Shown piece by piece: positions 52,093 through 62,758 of a stretch of 64,000 nt of DNA (the stretch's first letter is position 1; each line of letters starts with the position of its first letter). The notes beneath the pieces were generated by a model, which searched no databases, was not told the origin of the DNA, and saw only the letters and a program-made list of their open reading frames with translations. The translations under genes and the position numbers were made by a program. This DNA is from Streptococcus suis (lineage in GTDB: Bacteria > Bacillota > Bacilli > Lactobacillales > Streptococcaceae), in contig NZ_POJH01000030.1 of NCBI RefSeq assembly GCF_002960625.1, positions 113,955-177,954 of the forward strand, read 5' to 3'.

Positions 52093-52635
52093 GTGGATAA
52101 AGTGAGTATACGGAAAGAAGTTCTGCAGAGCTTGAAAGGATTGACTAGTAGCCAGCGAGCCAGATGGAGCCAGCAGCTAACGGAACGCCTCCTTGCTTCT
52201 GATACTTATCAGGGCGCAAAGTCGCTTGGGACCTACCTTTCCATGCCCCATGAGTTTGATACTTCTTACCTAATTGAGCAGGCTCAAAAGGATGGCAAGC
52301 AGATTTTCATCCCTAAGACCTATTCACAAGGGCGCATGGATTTTGTAGAATATAATCCTGATGATTTGGTGAAATCTAGGTTTGGAGTTTGGGAACCTGG
52401 GACTTATTCACAACCTGTGGATAAGTCTGTGGTTAAGTTGATCCATGTGCCCGGTTTAGCTTGGAACCATGCGGGTTTTCGAGTGGGCTATGGTGGTGGT
52501 TTTTATGATCGCTACCTAGTAGATTATCAGGGGAAAACGGTATCGACCTTGGCATACTTTCAAGTCTATGATTTCGAACCAGATCTATTTGATATTCCAG
52601 TAAAGGAGTTGTTGATTTTTGAAGAACTTTTTTGA
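52093..52635 (+). CDS. 5-formyltetrahydrofolate cyclo-ligase
   Basis: This 180-residue family protein has basic N-terminal residues for ATP binding (SSQRARWSQQ), FIPKTY, and the conserved GYGGGFYDRYL near the C-terminus. It converts 5-formyl-THF to methenyl-THF. The start is GTG at 52093 behind AAAGGAG. Its end overlaps the rhomboid gene by 17 bases. Confidence 0.9.
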   Translation: MDKVSIRKEVLQSLKGLTSSQRARWSQQLTERLLASDTYQGAKSLGTYLSMPHEFDTSYLIEQAQKDGKQIFIPKTYSQGRMDFVEYNPDDLVKSRFGVWEPGTYSQPVDKSVVKLIHVPGLAWNHAGFRVGYGGGFYDRYLVDYQGKTVSTLAYFQVYDFEPDLFDIPVKELLIFEELF

Positions 52636-53296
52636 TAAGCGTTACCCTGTGACCAATGCCTTGTTGGCGGTTACGGCTCTTGTTTTCCTATTGATACAGG
52701 TATTTCGATTTGGGCAGACCACTGCAGCCTATACGATTTTTGAGTTTGGTGGCATGTATGGTCAAGTAGTGCGGTATGATCCAACTCAGCTGTGGCGATT
52801 GGTGTCCCCCATCTTTGTCCACATTGGTTGGGAACATTTTATCTTTAACAGCATTACCTTGCTTGGTTTGGGTTATCAATTAGAAGGACTATTTGGAGCA
52901 CGGCGCTTCTTCCTGCTGTATATCTTGTCTGGGATAATAGGAAATCTCTTCGTACTCTTCTTTACACCAGATGTAGTTGGTGCAGGTGCATCGACCTCGC
53001 TCTTTGGTCTTTTTGCAGCTATGGCACTCTTGAGGAAATTTAGCCGCAGTCCCTATCTGCAAGTTCTTGGTCAACGCTACATGGTTCTTTTGGGGTTGAA
53101 CTTGGTTTTGGGACTTTTTAATCCAATCATTAGCATGGCAGGGCATATTGGAGGAGCTGTTGGAGGTTGTTTGGTTGTGATGTTCCTTCCGCCTCTTATG
53201 GAAAAAAATCTCTTTACAGGAAAACAGATTTTCTACAGTTTCATTGGATATTGGGGCTTGATTGCCGTATTATTAGGGATATTTTATGTGATATAA
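52619..53296 (+). CDS. rhomboid family intramembrane serine protease
   Basis: A 225-residue protein with about six membrane helices. The catalytic Ser125 lies in GAGASTSLFG and His176 in MAGHIGGAVGG; HIGWEHFIFNS has the conserved His/Asn region. It cleaves membrane proteins within the bilayer. It starts at TTG 52619, inside the cyclo-ligase gene, with AAAGGAG at 52601-52607, so the two are coupled. The residue after the catalytic Ser is Thr rather than the common Gly. Confidence 0.9.
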   Translation: MKNFFDKRYPVTNALLAVTALVFLLIQVFRFGQTTAAYTIFEFGGMYGQVVRYDPTQLWRLVSPIFVHIGWEHFIFNSITLLGLGYQLEGLFGARRFFLLYILSGIIGNLFVLFFTPDVVGAGASTSLFGLFAAMALLRKFSRSPYLQVLGQRYMVLLGLNLVLGLFNPIISMAGHIGGAVGGCLVVMFLPPLMEKNLFTGKQIFYSFIGYWGLIAVLLGIFYVI

Positions 53297-53300
53297 GTAA

Positions 53301-53325
53301 AAAAACTAGCGGTTGCTAGTTTTTT
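53301..53325. terminator. bidirectional terminator between rhomboid and galU genes
   Basis: AAAAACTAGC-GGTT-GCTAGTTTTT, with A and T runs on both sides, lies between convergent genes and touches galU's stop. Confidence 0.85.
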
Positions 53326-54229
53326 ACTTTTCTTCTTCAGTTTGTAACTGTTTAGCAAGTTCAATGATATAATCTTTAACATCATCTTTAACCTGCGGAT
53401 GGGTCAAGGCGTAGTCAATCGATGTTTTCATAAAGCCAAATTTATCTCCGACATCGTACCGTTTTCCTGTGAATTCACGAGCAAATACACGCTGGGTTTT
53501 GTTGAGGGTGTCAATGGCATCTGTTAGCTGGATTTCGTTGCCCGCACCAGCTTCTTGATTTTCCAAAATATCAAAAATTTCAGGCGTCAACAAGTAGCGA
53601 CCGATAATGGCTAAGTCAGACGGCGCATCTTCTGGTTTTGGTTTTTCTACAAAGGTATCCACACTATATAGTCCATTGATACCTTCACCGTGTGGTGCAA
53701 TGACGCCATATGAAGAAACTTCTTCATGAGGGACTGGCATAACTGCAAGTGTTGACGCATGGGTCGCTTCGTAGTCCTCAATCAGTTGTTTAGTGATTGG
53801 TTTAACGGTATCGTCTGTGATGTCCATGAGGTCATCGCCCAGCATAACAACGAACGGCTCATTTCCAACAAAGGCCTTAGCCTGCAAGACTGCGTCACCC
53901 AACCCTTTTGGATAGCTTTGACGAATAAAGTGTAGGCGAATGGCTGTTGCATCATCAACCAATTTCAAAAGATCATCTTTTCCTTTTTCGCGAAGGTTGT
54001 GCTCTAATTCAAAGTTTGAGTCAAAGTGGTCTTCGATAGAACGTTTTGCCTTGTTGGTTACGACCAAGATATCTTCGATACCAGAACGGAGAGCTTCTTC
54101 AAAGATAAATTGAAGGGTTGGTTTATCCACAATCGGTAACATTTCCTTGGCAAGGGCCTTAGTTGCTGGAAGGAAACGGGTTCCTAAACCAGCAGCAGGA
54201 ATAACGGCTTTTCTAACTTTTTTTGTCAT
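53324..54229 (-). CDS. galU: UTP-glucose-1-phosphate uridylyltransferase
   Basis: A 301-residue nucleotidyltransferase: the N-terminal [20 protein letters not shown] signature, [20 protein letters not shown] and [13 protein letters not shown]. It makes UDP-glucose for capsule, glycolipid and galactose metabolism. It is co-transcribed with gpsA, which lies 37 bases upstream on the minus strand. Confidence 0.95.
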   Translation of the reverse strand: MTKKVRKAVIPAAGLGTRFLPATKALAKEMLPIVDKPTLQFIFEEALRSGIEDILVVTNKAKRSIEDHFDSNFELEHNLREKGKDDLLKLVDDATAIRLHFIRQSYPKGLGDAVLQAKAFVGNEPFVVMLGDDLMDITDDTVKPITKQLIEDYEATHASTLAVMPVPHEEVSSYGVIAPHGEGINGLYSVDTFVEKPKPEDAPSDLAIIGRYLLTPEIFDILENQEAGAGNEIQLTDAIDTLNKTQRVFAREFTGKRYDVGDKFGFMKTSIDYALTHPQVKDDVKDYIIELAKQLQTEEEK

Positions 54230-54266
54230 GGTGCAATCTCCTTATATTTGTATAATAACTATTTTA

Positions 54267-55283
54267 TTAAGACCATTCATTCTCATGGCGGAATTCGCCG
54301 GACATGATATCTTTGATAGCGTCCTGGATGCTAGTTCCTTGGTAAATGACGCTGTAGATGGCTTGAGTGATTGGCATATAAACGCCCAATTCTTGTGCTA
54401 ATTCGTAGGCTGCCTTGGTAGTAGAAATCCCTTCGATAACCATACCCATGTTGGCTTCGATATCTTCCAGTTTTTCCCCTTTACCAAGCAAATCACCAGC
54501 CCGCCAGTTGCGTGAGTGGACAGAGGTTCCTGTAACAATCAAGTCGCCGACACCAGACAGACCACTGTAGGTTAGGGGATTGGCTCCCATGGCAACTCCA
54601 AGGCGGGTAATCTCAGTTAAGCCACGGGCAATGATAGCTGCTTTGGCATTGTCACCGAATCCAAGACCATGAAGGGCTCCAGCACCAACAGCGATGATGT
54701 TTTTCAAAGCACCAGCTGTTTCTACCCCGATGACATCGTTGTTGGTGTAAAGTCGGAAGTAATGGTTGCTGAAGAGGTTTTGCACATAGCCAGCTGTTTC
54801 CAAGTCTTTTGAAGCTGCAGAAATCAAGGTCAAGTCACGGACGATGGTTTCTTCTGCATGGCTTGGTCCAGAAACCACAACGATTTCTGAACGGAGATCT
54901 GCAGGAATTTCTTCTTCCAAGACTTCAGATAAGCGTTTGTGACTATCTGGTTCCAACCCTTTGGAAGCGTGCATGACAACAACCTTGTGTTTAAGGGCTT
55001 GAGCAACTTGTTTGGCAACCAGACGGGTCACCTTGGTTGGAACAACAAAGAGAACAGCGTCAACTCCGTCTAGTGTTTCTGTCAAATCCTTGTAGCCTTT
55101 AATATTCTCATCTAAGACAATATCTTTAAAGTAGCGGGTATTGGTATGCTGTTCATTGATTTCGTCAATCTGTTCGGGAATATTTCCCCAAATGCGGACA
55201 GTATGACCGTTATCGTTGAGAACCTGAGCCAGGGCAGTCCCCCATGAACCAGGTCCCAAGATAGCAATAGTTTGTTTGGTCAT
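54267..55283 (-). CDS. gpsA: glycerol-3-phosphate dehydrogenase [NAD(P)+]
   Basis: A 338-residue enzyme with the Rossmann motif [13 protein letters not shown], the loop [10 protein letters not shown], the catalytic Lys in [21 protein letters not shown] and [14 protein letters not shown]. It makes glycerol-3-phosphate for lipid and lipoteichoic acid synthesis. The ATG at 55283 follows AAAGGA. Confidence 0.95.
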   Translation of the reverse strand: MTKQTIAILGPGSWGTALAQVLNDNGHTVRIWGNIPEQIDEINEQHTNTRYFKDIVLDENIKGYKDLTETLDGVDAVLFVVPTKVTRLVAKQVAQALKHKVVVMHASKGLEPDSHKRLSEVLEEEIPADLRSEIVVVSGPSHAEETIVRDLTLISAASKDLETAGYVQNLFSNHYFRLYTNNDVIGVETAGALKNIIAVGAGALHGLGFGDNAKAAIIARGLTEITRLGVAMGANPLTYSGLSGVGDLIVTGTSVHSRNWRAGDLLGKGEKLEDIEANMGMVIEGISTTKAAYELAQELGVYMPITQAIYSVIYQGTSIQDAIKDIMSGEFRHENEWS

Positions 55284-55442
55284 AGAAAATCCTTTCTAGT
55301 TGAGTTAATTTATTTACTATTATACCATAAGCAAAAAATAAAAGCTTGCAAGTCATGTCAAATATTGCTTTGATAAAGAAAAATGCTTCCAGCAGGAAGT
55401 ATGAAAACTGGCGCCATTTTCAGAAAATTGAAGATGAAATCA

Positions 55443-55478
55443 TTGACAATAGTTTCTAAGAGAACTATAATAGTTCTC
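55443..55478 (+). promoter_or_regulatory. satR promoter with MarR-type operator on the -10 box
   Basis: TTGACA (55443-55448), 17 bp and TATAAT (55466-55471) are near-consensus. GAGAACTATAATAGTTCTC (55460-55478) is a perfect palindrome with a one-base centre that contains the -10 box. Binding of the regulator encoded next would shut off the operon. Confidence 0.8.
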
Positions 55479-55507
55479 ATGATAATTATTCTAGGAAAGG
55501 AGTTATC

Positions 55508-55957
55508 GTGGGACATACTATTGCAGATTTTCGGAACTTGCTCAATCAGATTGAACAAATCAGTGAAACCATTGCTAAAGAATACGATGTGGAGCACCTA
55601 GCTGGTCCACAGGGCTGGGCCTTGCGTTTCATCGCGGAGCGGTCAGACCTTGAAACCTTTGTCAAAGATATAGAAGTAGAATTGAAGATTTCCAAATCGG
55701 TTGCCAGCAACCTGGTCAAGCGAATGGAGAAAAATGGCTTTATCCAAGTCCTGCCTTCTCAGGTTGATAAACGTTATAAGCAGTTGGTTTTGACAGAGAA
55801 AGGACAAGGAAAAATCTGTCACCTGAAAGCCTTCCATGAAGAAATGCACCATTCTCTATTTTGGGGTATTCAAAAAGAAGAATTTGATTTGGTTAGACAA
55901 GTAGCCGATCAATTAAAAGAAAATATTCAACACTATAAGGAGAAGAAACATGTTTAA
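55508..55957 (+). CDS. satR: MarR-family repressor of the SatAB exporter
   Basis: A 149-residue winged-helix regulator. The recognition region is [31 protein letters not shown], with a wing containing Asp-Lys-Arg. The start is GTG at 55508 behind AAAGGAG. Its stop overlaps satA's start by eight bases. It most probably represses its own operon through the palindrome at 55460-55478. In S. suis, changes in this regulator are reported to raise fluoroquinolone efflux; assignment to satR rests on gene order and family. Confidence 0.8.
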   Translation: MGHTIADFRNLLNQIEQISETIAKEYDVEHLAGPQGWALRFIAERSDLETFVKDIEVELKISKSVASNLVKRMEKNGFIQVLPSQVDKRYKQLVLTEKGQGKICHLKAFHEEMHHSLFWGIQKEEFDLVRQVADQLKENIQHYKEKKHV

Positions 55958-57656
55958 AGAAGCCATTTTACGCTATAAATGGTACGTCTTAGCATCGGTC
56001 TTGCTGACGTCAATTGTCGTAGCAACGACCTTGATGCAACCTAGCTATTTGCAGGATGTCTTGACAGCAGTCTTGGCCAATGACAAGGATGAAATTGTTC
56101 GTGTGGGCAAATTACTGCTGATCATTGCAGGAATTGGTCTTTTGGCAGGGCTTGTCAATACCATTTCAGCAGCTAAGATTTCTCAGGGAGTATCTGCGGA
56201 TATTCGTGAGCAAACCTTCCGCAAGATTCAGAGCTTTTCTTATGCTAACGTTGAAGAATTTAATGCGGGGAACTTGGTTGTTCGGATGACCAACGATGTG
56301 ACCCAGATTCAAAACTTGACCATGATGCTCTTTACCATCTTGCTACGGGTTCCCCTCCTCTTTATCGGAGCCTTCATTATGGCGGTACGGACCATGCCAG
56401 AACTCTGGTGGATGATTATTCTCATGGTGGTCTTGATTATGGCCATTATGGCAGTTGTCATGGGGCAGATGGGACCACGTTTTGGGAAATTCCAGTCCCT
56501 CATGGACAAGATGAACAGTATTGCCAAGGAAAACCTACGTGGAATCCGTGTGGTCAAGTCTTTTGTTCAGGAGAAAAATCAATACGCTAAATTCAAGGAG
56601 GTATCCAACGAACTCTTGGACCTCAACCTTTTTATCGGCTACGGTTTTTCTATTTTGCAACCTCTGATGATGTTGATTGCCTACATGGCGATTTTTGCAT
56701 CGCTCTACTTGGTGTCCGGGATGTTGGAAACCAACTTGGAGGCAGTTGGTGGCTTTACTTCCTTTATGAGCTACCTCATGCAAATCATGTTTGCCATTAT
56801 CATGACTAGCTTTATGGGGATGCAGGCTTCTCGTGCTGCCATCTCTATTAAGCGGATCAGCGAGGTCTTGGATACGGAGCCTGCTATGACCTTCAAGGAT
56901 GTGGCGGATGAAGAATTGACTGGTAAGATTGTCTTTGACAATGTTAGCTTTACCTATCCACATGATACAGAGCCGACTTTGAAAAATATCTCATTTGAGA
57001 TTGAGCCTGGGCAAATGGTCGGTGTGGTTGGTGCAACAGGTGCGGGTAAATCCACACTTGCTCAGCTAATCCCACGTTTGTTTGACCCACAGGAAGGAAC
57101 GGTATCCATCGGTGGTCGGGACTTGAAAGAAGTCAGCAAGAACACCCTGCGTGATACGGTATCGATTGTCTTGCAAAAGGCTATTCTCTTCTCGGGAACC
57201 ATTGCGGACAACCTGCGTCAAGGGGCACCTGGTGCTGATTTGCAACGCTTGGAGCGGGCCGCAGGTATTGCCCAAGCCAAAGAATTTATCGACCGCTTGG
57301 ATGATACCTATGAGAGCCAAGTAGAAGAACGTGGAAATAACTTCTCTGGTGGTCAGAAGCAGCGGATGTCCATTGCTCGTGGGGTGATTGGCGAGCCTAA
57401 GGTTTTGGTCTTGGATGACTCGACTTCAGCTCTCGATGCCAAGTCTGAGAAGTTAGTGCAAGAGGCTTTAAACCACGACCTGAAAGGGACAACTACTGTC
57501 ATTGTTGCCCAGAAGATTTCTTCTGTTGTCAAAGCTGATAAGATTTTGGTACTTGACGAAGGTCGTCTGATCGGCCAAGGTACCCACGCCGAGCTGGTAG
57601 CGACAAATGACGTTTACCGTGAAATCTACGAAACACAGAAAGGGAGGGAGGAATAG
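55950..57656 (+). CDS. satA: ABC exporter subunit with degenerate catalytic site (SatA-like)
   Basis: A 568-residue half transporter: six N-terminal membrane helices (about 10-310) and a nucleotide-binding domain with Walker [11 protein letters not shown], signature FSGGQKQR and Walker [12 protein letters not shown]. The residue after Walker B is Asp, not the catalytic Glu, which marks the degenerate half of a heterodimeric exporter. The partner is the next gene, which starts on the base after its stop. It probably exports fluoroquinolone-type drugs, as SatAB of S. suis does. Confidence 0.8.
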   Translation: MFKEAILRYKWYVLASVLLTSIVVATTLMQPSYLQDVLTAVLANDKDEIVRVGKLLLIIAGIGLLAGLVNTISAAKISQGVSADIREQTFRKIQSFSYANVEEFNAGNLVVRMTNDVTQIQNLTMMLFTILLRVPLLFIGAFIMAVRTMPELWWMIILMVVLIMAIMAVVMGQMGPRFGKFQSLMDKMNSIAKENLRGIRVVKSFVQEKNQYAKFKEVSNELLDLNLFIGYGFSILQPLMMLIAYMAIFASLYLVSGMLETNLEAVGGFTSFMSYLMQIMFAIIMTSFMGMQASRAAISIKRISEVLDTEPAMTFKDVADEELTGKIVFDNVSFTYPHDTEPTLKNISFEIEPGQMVGVVGATGAGKSTLAQLIPRLFDPQEGTVSIGGRDLKEVSKNTLRDTVSIVLQKAILFSGTIADNLRQGAPGADLQRLERAAGIAQAKEFIDRLDDTYESQVEERGNNFSGGQKQRMSIARGVIGEPKVLVLDDSTSALDAKSEKLVQEALNHDLKGTTTVIVAQKISSVVKADKILVLDEGRLIGQGTHAELVATNDVYREIYETQKGREE

Positions 57657-59441
57657 ATGAAGACGTTACGTTTTTTCTGGTTTTATTTCAAACGCTATAA
57701 ACTGTCCTTTGCTGTGATTTTTCTAGCCATTGTGGCAGCGACCTATTTGCAGGTTAAGACACCTGTTTTCCTTGGAAATGCCATTGCGGAGATGGGGAAA
57801 ATCGGGCAGGCTTACTTTATGGCCAATCAAGCTGGTCAGGCTGACTTTCAGCCTGACATGGCTGATTTTAACGGGGTTATGCTCAATCTTTTCTTTGCCT
57901 ATGCGGCGACGGTTGTGGCTTCCTTGATTTACACCCTCCTCTTTACGCGTATCGTGGCTCATTCGACCAACCGTATGCGTAAGGGCTTGTTTGGCAAGCT
58001 GGAACGTTTGACAGTTGCCTTCTTTGATAGCCACAAGGACGGGGATATTCTTTCTCGCTTTACCAGTGATTTGGACAACATCCAAAACGCTTTTAACCAG
58101 TCCTTGACCCAAGTGGTGACCAACATCGCTCTTTATATTGGTATGGTCATCATGATGTTCCGTCAGGATACTCGCTTGGCCTTGGTGACCATTGCTTCTA
58201 CGCCAGTTGCCTTGATTGCCTTGGTCCTTATCATCCGCCTATCACGGAAATATACGGATAAGCAACAGGCTGCGGTATCTAAGCTCAATGCCTACATGGA
58301 CGAGAAAATTTCCGGACAAAAAGCGATTATTGTACAGGGTGTGCAGGAAGAGACGATTGATGGTTTCTTGGAACTCAATGAAGAAGTTCGCCGTACGACC
58401 TTCAAGGGACGCTTGTTTGGTGGGATTCTCTTTCCATTTATGAATGGTATGAGCTTGGTTAATACTGCCATTGTTATCTTTGCAGGCTCCAGCATTGTTC
58501 TCAACGATAGCTCGCTGGAAACAGCTGCCGCACTTGGTCTGGTGGTGACCTTTGTTCAGTATTCGCAGCAGTATTACCAACCAATCATGCAGGTTGCTGC
58601 CAGCTGGGCAGAATTGCAGCTAGCTTTCACAGGAGCTCATCGTATTCAGGAAATGTTTGATGAGCCTGAGGAGGTTCGCCCTCAAAACGCTCCGCTATTT
58701 ACCGAATTAAAAGAAGGTGTTGAAATCAAGGACATTGACTTTGGCTACCTACCAGGCCAGAAGGTCTTGGACAAGGTGTCTATCTCTGCTCCTAAGGGCA
58801 AAATGGTGGCGGTCGTTGGTCCGACAGGGTCTGGTAAGACTACCATTATGAACTTGATTAACCGCTTCTACGATGTCAATGGTGGTAGCGTGGCTTTTGA
58901 CGGTCGTGATATTCGGGAATATGACTTGGATAGCTTGCGGGATAAGGTCGGTATCGTTTTGCAGGAGTCAGTGCTATTCTCGGGTACTATTGCGGACAAT
59001 ATTCGCTTCGGTGATGAGAGCATTTCGCAGGAAATGGTGGAAACCGCAGCTCGTGCCACCCATATCCACGACTTCATCATGAGCTTGCCAGAGGGCTATG
59101 AAACCTTTGTGACCGATGATGAGAATGTCTTCTCAACAGGTCAGAAACAGCTGATTTCCATTGCCCGTACGCTCTTGACAGATCCACAAGTCTTGATTTT
59201 GGACGAAGCAACCTCAAACGTTGATACCGTGACGGAAGCCAAAATTCAAAAAGCCATGGAGGCCATTATCGCAGGACGGACCAGCTTCGTCATTGCCCAC
59301 CGCCTCAAAACCATTCTCAATGCGGACGAAATCATCGTCCTCAAAGATGGAAAAGTAATCGAGCAAGGCAACCACAGCCAGCTCCTTAAGCTCAATGGCT
59401 TCTACGCCGAACTCTACCACAACCAGTTTGTGTTTGAATAG
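57657..59441 (+). CDS. satB: ABC exporter subunit with intact catalytic Glu (SatB-like)
   Basis: A 594-residue half transporter: a membrane domain to about residue 330, Walker [11 protein letters not shown], Walker [13 protein letters not shown] with catalytic Glu and switch His in VIAHRLKT. Its signature is altered to FSTGQKQL. The altered signature here plus the Asp in SatA give one weak and one active ATP site, typical of heterodimeric exporters. The last 108 bases exist again, decayed, at 62759-62866. Confidence 0.8.
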   Translation: MKTLRFFWFYFKRYKLSFAVIFLAIVAATYLQVKTPVFLGNAIAEMGKIGQAYFMANQAGQADFQPDMADFNGVMLNLFFAYAATVVASLIYTLLFTRIVAHSTNRMRKGLFGKLERLTVAFFDSHKDGDILSRFTSDLDNIQNAFNQSLTQVVTNIALYIGMVIMMFRQDTRLALVTIASTPVALIALVLIIRLSRKYTDKQQAAVSKLNAYMDEKISGQKAIIVQGVQEETIDGFLELNEEVRRTTFKGRLFGGILFPFMNGMSLVNTAIVIFAGSSIVLNDSSLETAAALGLVVTFVQYSQQYYQPIMQVAASWAELQLAFTGAHRIQEMFDEPEEVRPQNAPLFTELKEGVEIKDIDFGYLPGQKVLDKVSISAPKGKMVAVVGPTGSGKTTIMNLINRFYDVNGGSVAFDGRDIREYDLDSLRDKVGIVLQESVLFSGTIADNIRFGDESISQEMVETAARATHIHDFIMSLPEGYETFVTDDENVFSTGQKQLISIARTLLTDPQVLILDEATSNVDTVTEAKIQKAMEAIIAGRTSFVIAHRLKTILNADEIIVLKDGKVIEQGNHSQLLKLNGFYAELYHNQFVFE

Positions 59442-59450
59442 TAAAAAATA

Positions 59451-59515
59451 ACAGCCAAGATAAGCAGGCCACAATCCTTAAACTTTTAGGATGTGGTTTA
59501 TCTTGGCTGTTTTTG
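59451..59515. terminator. long bidirectional terminator after satB
   Basis: ACAGCCAAGATAA (59451-59463) and TTATCTTGGCTGT (59498-59510) are perfect 13-bp arms. An inner stem involves CCACAATCCT/AGGATGTGG. T runs on both strands serve satB and the convergent channel gene. Confidence 0.8.
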
Positions 59516-59523
59516 TAGTATCA

Positions 59524-60318
59524 TTACTGTTCAAGGTGGTTGGTTTTGGTCTGATTGAGCCAAGCATAAGCAATTCCAATAAAGAGGCCGGCTCCAAGCC
59601 AATTTCCAAAGAAAACAAAAATCCACTGACGAAGAATATTTACTATAGTAAAGGTATCTACATTAGTACGAGCAGCATTAAAGGCTAAGAGCATGAATGA
59701 TGCGAAATTGGCGACCAGATGCTCATTGATGAGGAAAACGAACATAAAAATGGAGGAAATGATGACAAAGAACTTAGCAGACTGTTCTTTGATGAGCATG
59801 AAGCCAAGGATTGCCATATTTACAAACATATTAGCCGTGATCCCTTCAATAAAATTACTCCAGTCAGATTTTCCAAGTTTGATGGTAACGGCATTGACGA
59901 CAAAGCTCTTATCAGAGAGATTGAGGTAGGAGAAGGACTGATTGAAGAGCCAGGCTAGAATAGTAGCGCCTACAAAGTTAAAGAAAGTACAGTATAGCAG
60001 CATCAGTGTCACTTTTTTCCAGCTAATTTGCTTATAGTAGGCACCAGTTGTGAGATACATCATGTTAGATGTGGCTAATTCACCACCAAAAAGAAGAACA
60101 AAAACCAGCCCAATAGCAAAGATGAAGGTAAAGACAAAGCGCGACAAACTTGGAAATTGACTGGCAATAACGTCTGCTCCGATAATACCGACAGCTGTTG
60201 ACATAGTCAGGTAGGCTCCTGCATACATAGAACGCAAGGCATAGCGGCCTAGACTTTCGTCAAAAAGGGCTTCTTTTTTTGAAACTGCAGCTGAAATTTT
60301 TTCTTGAAATGGTGACAT
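59524..60318 (-). CDS. formate/nitrite transporter (FNT family) channel
   Basis: A 264-residue protein with six hydrophobic segments, starting MSPFQEKISAAVSKKEALFDESLGRY; it contains the FNT-type LFGGELATSNMMYL and a late NWLGAGLFIGIAY. It exchanges formate, nitrite or related monovalent acids, most often formate in fermenting streptococci. AAGGAG lies before the ATG at 60318. The DNA between it and the upstream reductase gene holds a strong terminator. Confidence 0.88.
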   Translation of the reverse strand: MSPFQEKISAAVSKKEALFDESLGRYALRSMYAGAYLTMSTAVGIIGADVIASQFPSLSRFVFTFIFAIGLVFVLLFGGELATSNMMYLTTGAYYKQISWKKVTLMLLYCTFFNFVGATILAWLFNQSFSYLNLSDKSFVVNAVTIKLGKSDWSNFIEGITANMFVNMAILGFMLIKEQSAKFFVIISSIFMFVFLINEHLVANFASFMLLAFNAARTNVDTFTIVNILRQWIFVFFGNWLGAGLFIGIAYAWLNQTKTNHLEQ

Positions 60319-60360
60319 AGGAACTCCTTGTGAAATCATGATCAATGTTTTGTTTGAAAA

Positions 60361-60390
60361 ATATAGTGGGAAGAGTTCTTCCCACTATAT
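60361..60390 (-). terminator. terminator between the FMN-reductase/PAS gene and the FNT gene
   Basis: ATATAGTGGGAAG (60361-60373) and CTTCCCACTATAT (60378-60390) are perfect arms, followed on the minus strand by TTTTTC. It would limit FNT expression from the upstream promoter. Confidence 0.8.
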
Positions 60391-60398
60391 GTGAACGA

Positions 60399-61634
60399 TT
60401 AGTGAGCGGATGCACCAGAATCTGCATCTGTCGGTGTGGAAGTAGCAGGGGCACTACCAGCATCTGATGCACCAGAGGTTGCGTCAACATGTGCAGGAGC
60501 TGCGGCAGTTCCCGAACCACCAACTAAGCGTTGACCAGTAGCTTCAAGATACCAATCTAGCCATGGTTTGAAATTAAAGATAATTTCATTGATACCAGCG
60601 TAGGATCCGTCAGGATAGTACATAGCTTGGTAGTTGTGGGTGTTGATAATTTCAGCAGGGGTACCGGGTACAATGGTACGAACATATTCCTGGTTACCAT
60701 TACGCAAGGTACCGACAACCCATTCAACATTCTTCATGCGGGCAGGAGGTAGCGTACCGTGGACAGTTGACAGGCGATTTCCTACTTGAGCAAGTACCCG
60801 TTTACCCAACATGGTATTTGGCTCCTGGTGCTTGTTGTTGTAGTAGAGGAATTGGTTATTATCATCTGCATAGGTCAATTCAAATGGCATCGCATTGAGG
60901 AACATATTGAGTTGGTCTACGGTGAGGAGACCGTTGTCCAATTTCACATAGGTATTTCCCTCAACGGCATTGACCTGTTTGGCAGCTTTTTCCAACCAGT
61001 CTGGATCATCTGGATCGATGCCGTGGATGGTCGTCGCAATCGGCTTTCCACAGTCCAAATCTTCTGGTGCGATTGGTTTTGGTTTTTTCAATTTGGATAC
61101 AACACCGACATACTTGATAAAGTTGTCTAGACAGCTTTCTAAGAATTTCACGGTACCTTCATTGATGATATTGCCATTATCGTCAAAAGCTTCTTTGGCC
61201 TTACCAAGGAGGAATTCATTACCTGGTAGTGTGTAAGCATTGACACCTGGTGCATCTAAAATTTTCCGTAGGTGAACTTGGGCACGAGAAGTTCCTTGAT
61301 CGTAGTAAGATGCCCCGATAATCATAACTGGTTTATTTTCGAATGGGTGTAAATTAAAGCTGAGCCATTCCAGAGTACTCTTAAGGGCAGGGGTAATGGT
61401 ATGATTGTGCTCAGGGGTAGCAATAATGACCCCGTCAGCACGGGTGATTTTGTTGTAAAGGTATTGAATTGCAAAACAATCAGACTGGTCTTCGTCCTGA
61501 TTGAACATTGGAACATCTTTGATTTCCAAAAGTTCTAGTTCAAACTTCACTTTAAAGTGGCGTTGAATGAATTGCAATAGCATGCGGTTATAAGATTGAT
61601 CTGCATTTGATCCAACAATTCCGACAAATTTCAT
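60399..61634 (-). CDS. NADPH-dependent FMN reductase fused to a PAS-like domain (411 aa)
   Basis: Residues 1-190 form a flavodoxin-like FMN reductase ([40 protein letters not shown], then [19 protein letters not shown]). Residues about 205-365 resemble the PAS domain of DUF438-type proteins ([20 protein letters not shown], then [20 protein letters not shown]), which can bind haem or another cofactor. The tail (about 375-411) is a low-complexity Ala/Ser/Thr/Asp region. The ATG at 61634 follows GAGAGGAAG. It lies 14 bases after the shorter paralogue, in one operon. A redox or respiratory sensing role is inference. Confidence 0.8.
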   Translation of the reverse strand: MKFVGIVGSNADQSYNRMLLQFIQRHFKVKFELELLEIKDVPMFNQDEDQSDCFAIQYLYNKITRADGVIIATPEHNHTITPALKSTLEWLSFNLHPFENKPVMIIGASYYDQGTSRAQVHLRKILDAPGVNAYTLPGNEFLLGKAKEAFDDNGNIINEGTVKFLESCLDNFIKYVGVVSKLKKPKPIAPEDLDCGKPIATTIHGIDPDDPDWLEKAAKQVNAVEGNTYVKLDNGLLTVDQLNMFLNAMPFELTYADDNNQFLYYNNKHQEPNTMLGKRVLAQVGNRLSTVHGTLPPARMKNVEWVVGTLRNGNQEYVRTIVPGTPAEIINTHNYQAMYYPDGSYAGINEIIFNFKPWLDWYLEATGQRLVGGSGTAAAPAHVDATSGASDAGSAPATSTPTDADSGASAH

Positions 61635-61648
61635 AGTATCTTCCTCTC

Positions 61649-62251
61649 TTACAGGTTTTCCCAATCGAAGTTTTCAGCTTCTTTTTGGAGTAATTTTTTT
61701 GCGTTAGACAGCTTGCTAGTCATGGTGACAAAGAGGCGGAAGTCATCAAAGATGGCATCCAGTTTTTGACTAGTTTCTAAATCAATGAGCTCCCCATTGG
61801 CATCAAAGGCCTGCAAGGAATGTGACAATAAAAATTCATCTGGCAAGACAGTGGCCTTGAGTTCAGGAGCGTTGAGAATTTGACGTAGCTGTAGTTGGGC
61901 ACGAGAGGAACCAAGTGTTCCATAAGAAGCACCAGTAATCATAACTGGTTTGTTTAATAGTGGATAGACACCGTATGATACCCAAGCAAGGGCATTCATA
62001 AGGACAGCTGGAATAGAGTGGTCATATTCGGGAGTTCCGATGATAACTCCGTCAGCAGCCTCAATTTTTGCGGCCAATTCTTTGACAATTTCTGGTAATT
62101 CTCGATTGGCTGGTTTATTGAAGATTGGGAGTTCCTTGATTTCAACCAGTTCGATATCTGCCTTATCAGCGAAGTGTTGTTCAATGTACTGTAAGAGTTT
62201 GCGGTTGGTTGAGCGAGCGGAGTTTGTTCCGACCAGTCCTAGAAGTTTCAT
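61649..62251 (-). CDS. NADPH-dependent FMN reductase (200 aa)
   Basis: A flavodoxin-like reductase starting [20 protein letters not shown], with [20 protein letters not shown] and [19 protein letters not shown]. It is a paralogue of the N-terminal half of the next gene in the operon. It uses NAD(P)H to reduce flavins or quinones. The ATG at 62251 follows AGAGAAG; the frame from 62290 begins inside the promoter. It is controlled by the cre-bearing promoter at 62286-62323. Confidence 0.85.
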   Translation of the reverse strand: MKLLGLVGTNSARSTNRKLLQYIEQHFADKADIELVEIKELPIFNKPANRELPEIVKELAAKIEAADGVIIGTPEYDHSIPAVLMNALAWVSYGVYPLLNKPVMITGASYGTLGSSRAQLQLRQILNAPELKATVLPDEFLLSHSLQAFDANGELIDLETSQKLDAIFDDFRLFVTMTSKLSNAKKLLQKEAENFDWENL

Positions 62252-62285
62252 AGCGTCTTCTCTCTTTCCTAAATTTGGTACCTTT

Positions 62286-62323
62286 ATCATACCCGTTTAT
62301 CCAATAAAATGCAAGCGTTTCCT
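62286..62323 (-). promoter_or_regulatory. promoter with consensus cre site for the FMN-reductase operon
   Basis: On the minus strand TTGCAT (62309-62314), 17 bp and TATGAT (62286-62291). ATGCAAGCGTTTCCT (62309-62323, plus strand) matches the cre consensus WTGNAANCGNWNNCW at every position and overlaps the -35 box, so CcpA repression is expected. Confidence 0.75.
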
Positions 62324-62377
62324 GAAAATGTGATAAAATTGTTCAAAAATTCACGAGTTTTTTGGTATAATATTAGT

Positions 62378-62737
62378 ATGCAGAGAATATTCTATCTAGT
62401 ATTTGGTTTTGTTAGTTTGATGGTTGGTGTCATTGGGATTGTTTTGCCGATAGTTCCGACAACCCCTTTTTTACTTTTAGCTGGTTTTTGCTTTGCGAGA
62501 AGTTCAAAAAGGTTTGAAAAATGGCTACGCAATACAAAAATTTATCAATTTTACGTAGCTGATTACGTTGAGACCAAATCCATTTCCCGCAAACGAAAAA
62601 AGCAAATCATCTGGCAAATTTACTTACTCATGGCAATTTCTATCTGGCTGGCTCCTATTTTATTGGTCAAAATAGGACTGGGACTATTAACAATCTTCAT
62701 CACTTACTATTTATTTTGGGTCATACCGGAGAAATAA
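62378..62737 (+). CDS. DUF454 (YbaN-like) membrane protein (119 aa)
   Basis: It starts MQRIFYLVFGFVSLMVGVIG and contains the DUF454 core LPIVPTTPFLLLAGFCFARSS and a short motif KRFEKWL. There are three hydrophobic segments. The function is unknown in all species. The -10 box TATAAT (62366-62371, preceded by TGG) ends six bases before the ATG, so the message is probably leaderless; the longer frame from 62309 runs through the divergent promoter. Confidence 0.88.
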   Translation: MQRIFYLVFGFVSLMVGVIGIVLPIVPTTPFLLLAGFCFARSSKRFEKWLRNTKIYQFYVADYVETKSISRKRKKQIIWQIYLLMAISIWLAPILLVKIGLGLLTIFITYYLFWVIPEK

Positions 62738-62758
62738 AGTCAGATTTGAGGGTTGAAC

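Noticed and set aside
55508..55957. Alternative assignment of the MarR protein as AdcR
   Set aside because: It is fused by overlap to an ABC exporter pair rather than to zinc uptake genes, and its operator is unlike the AdcR box.
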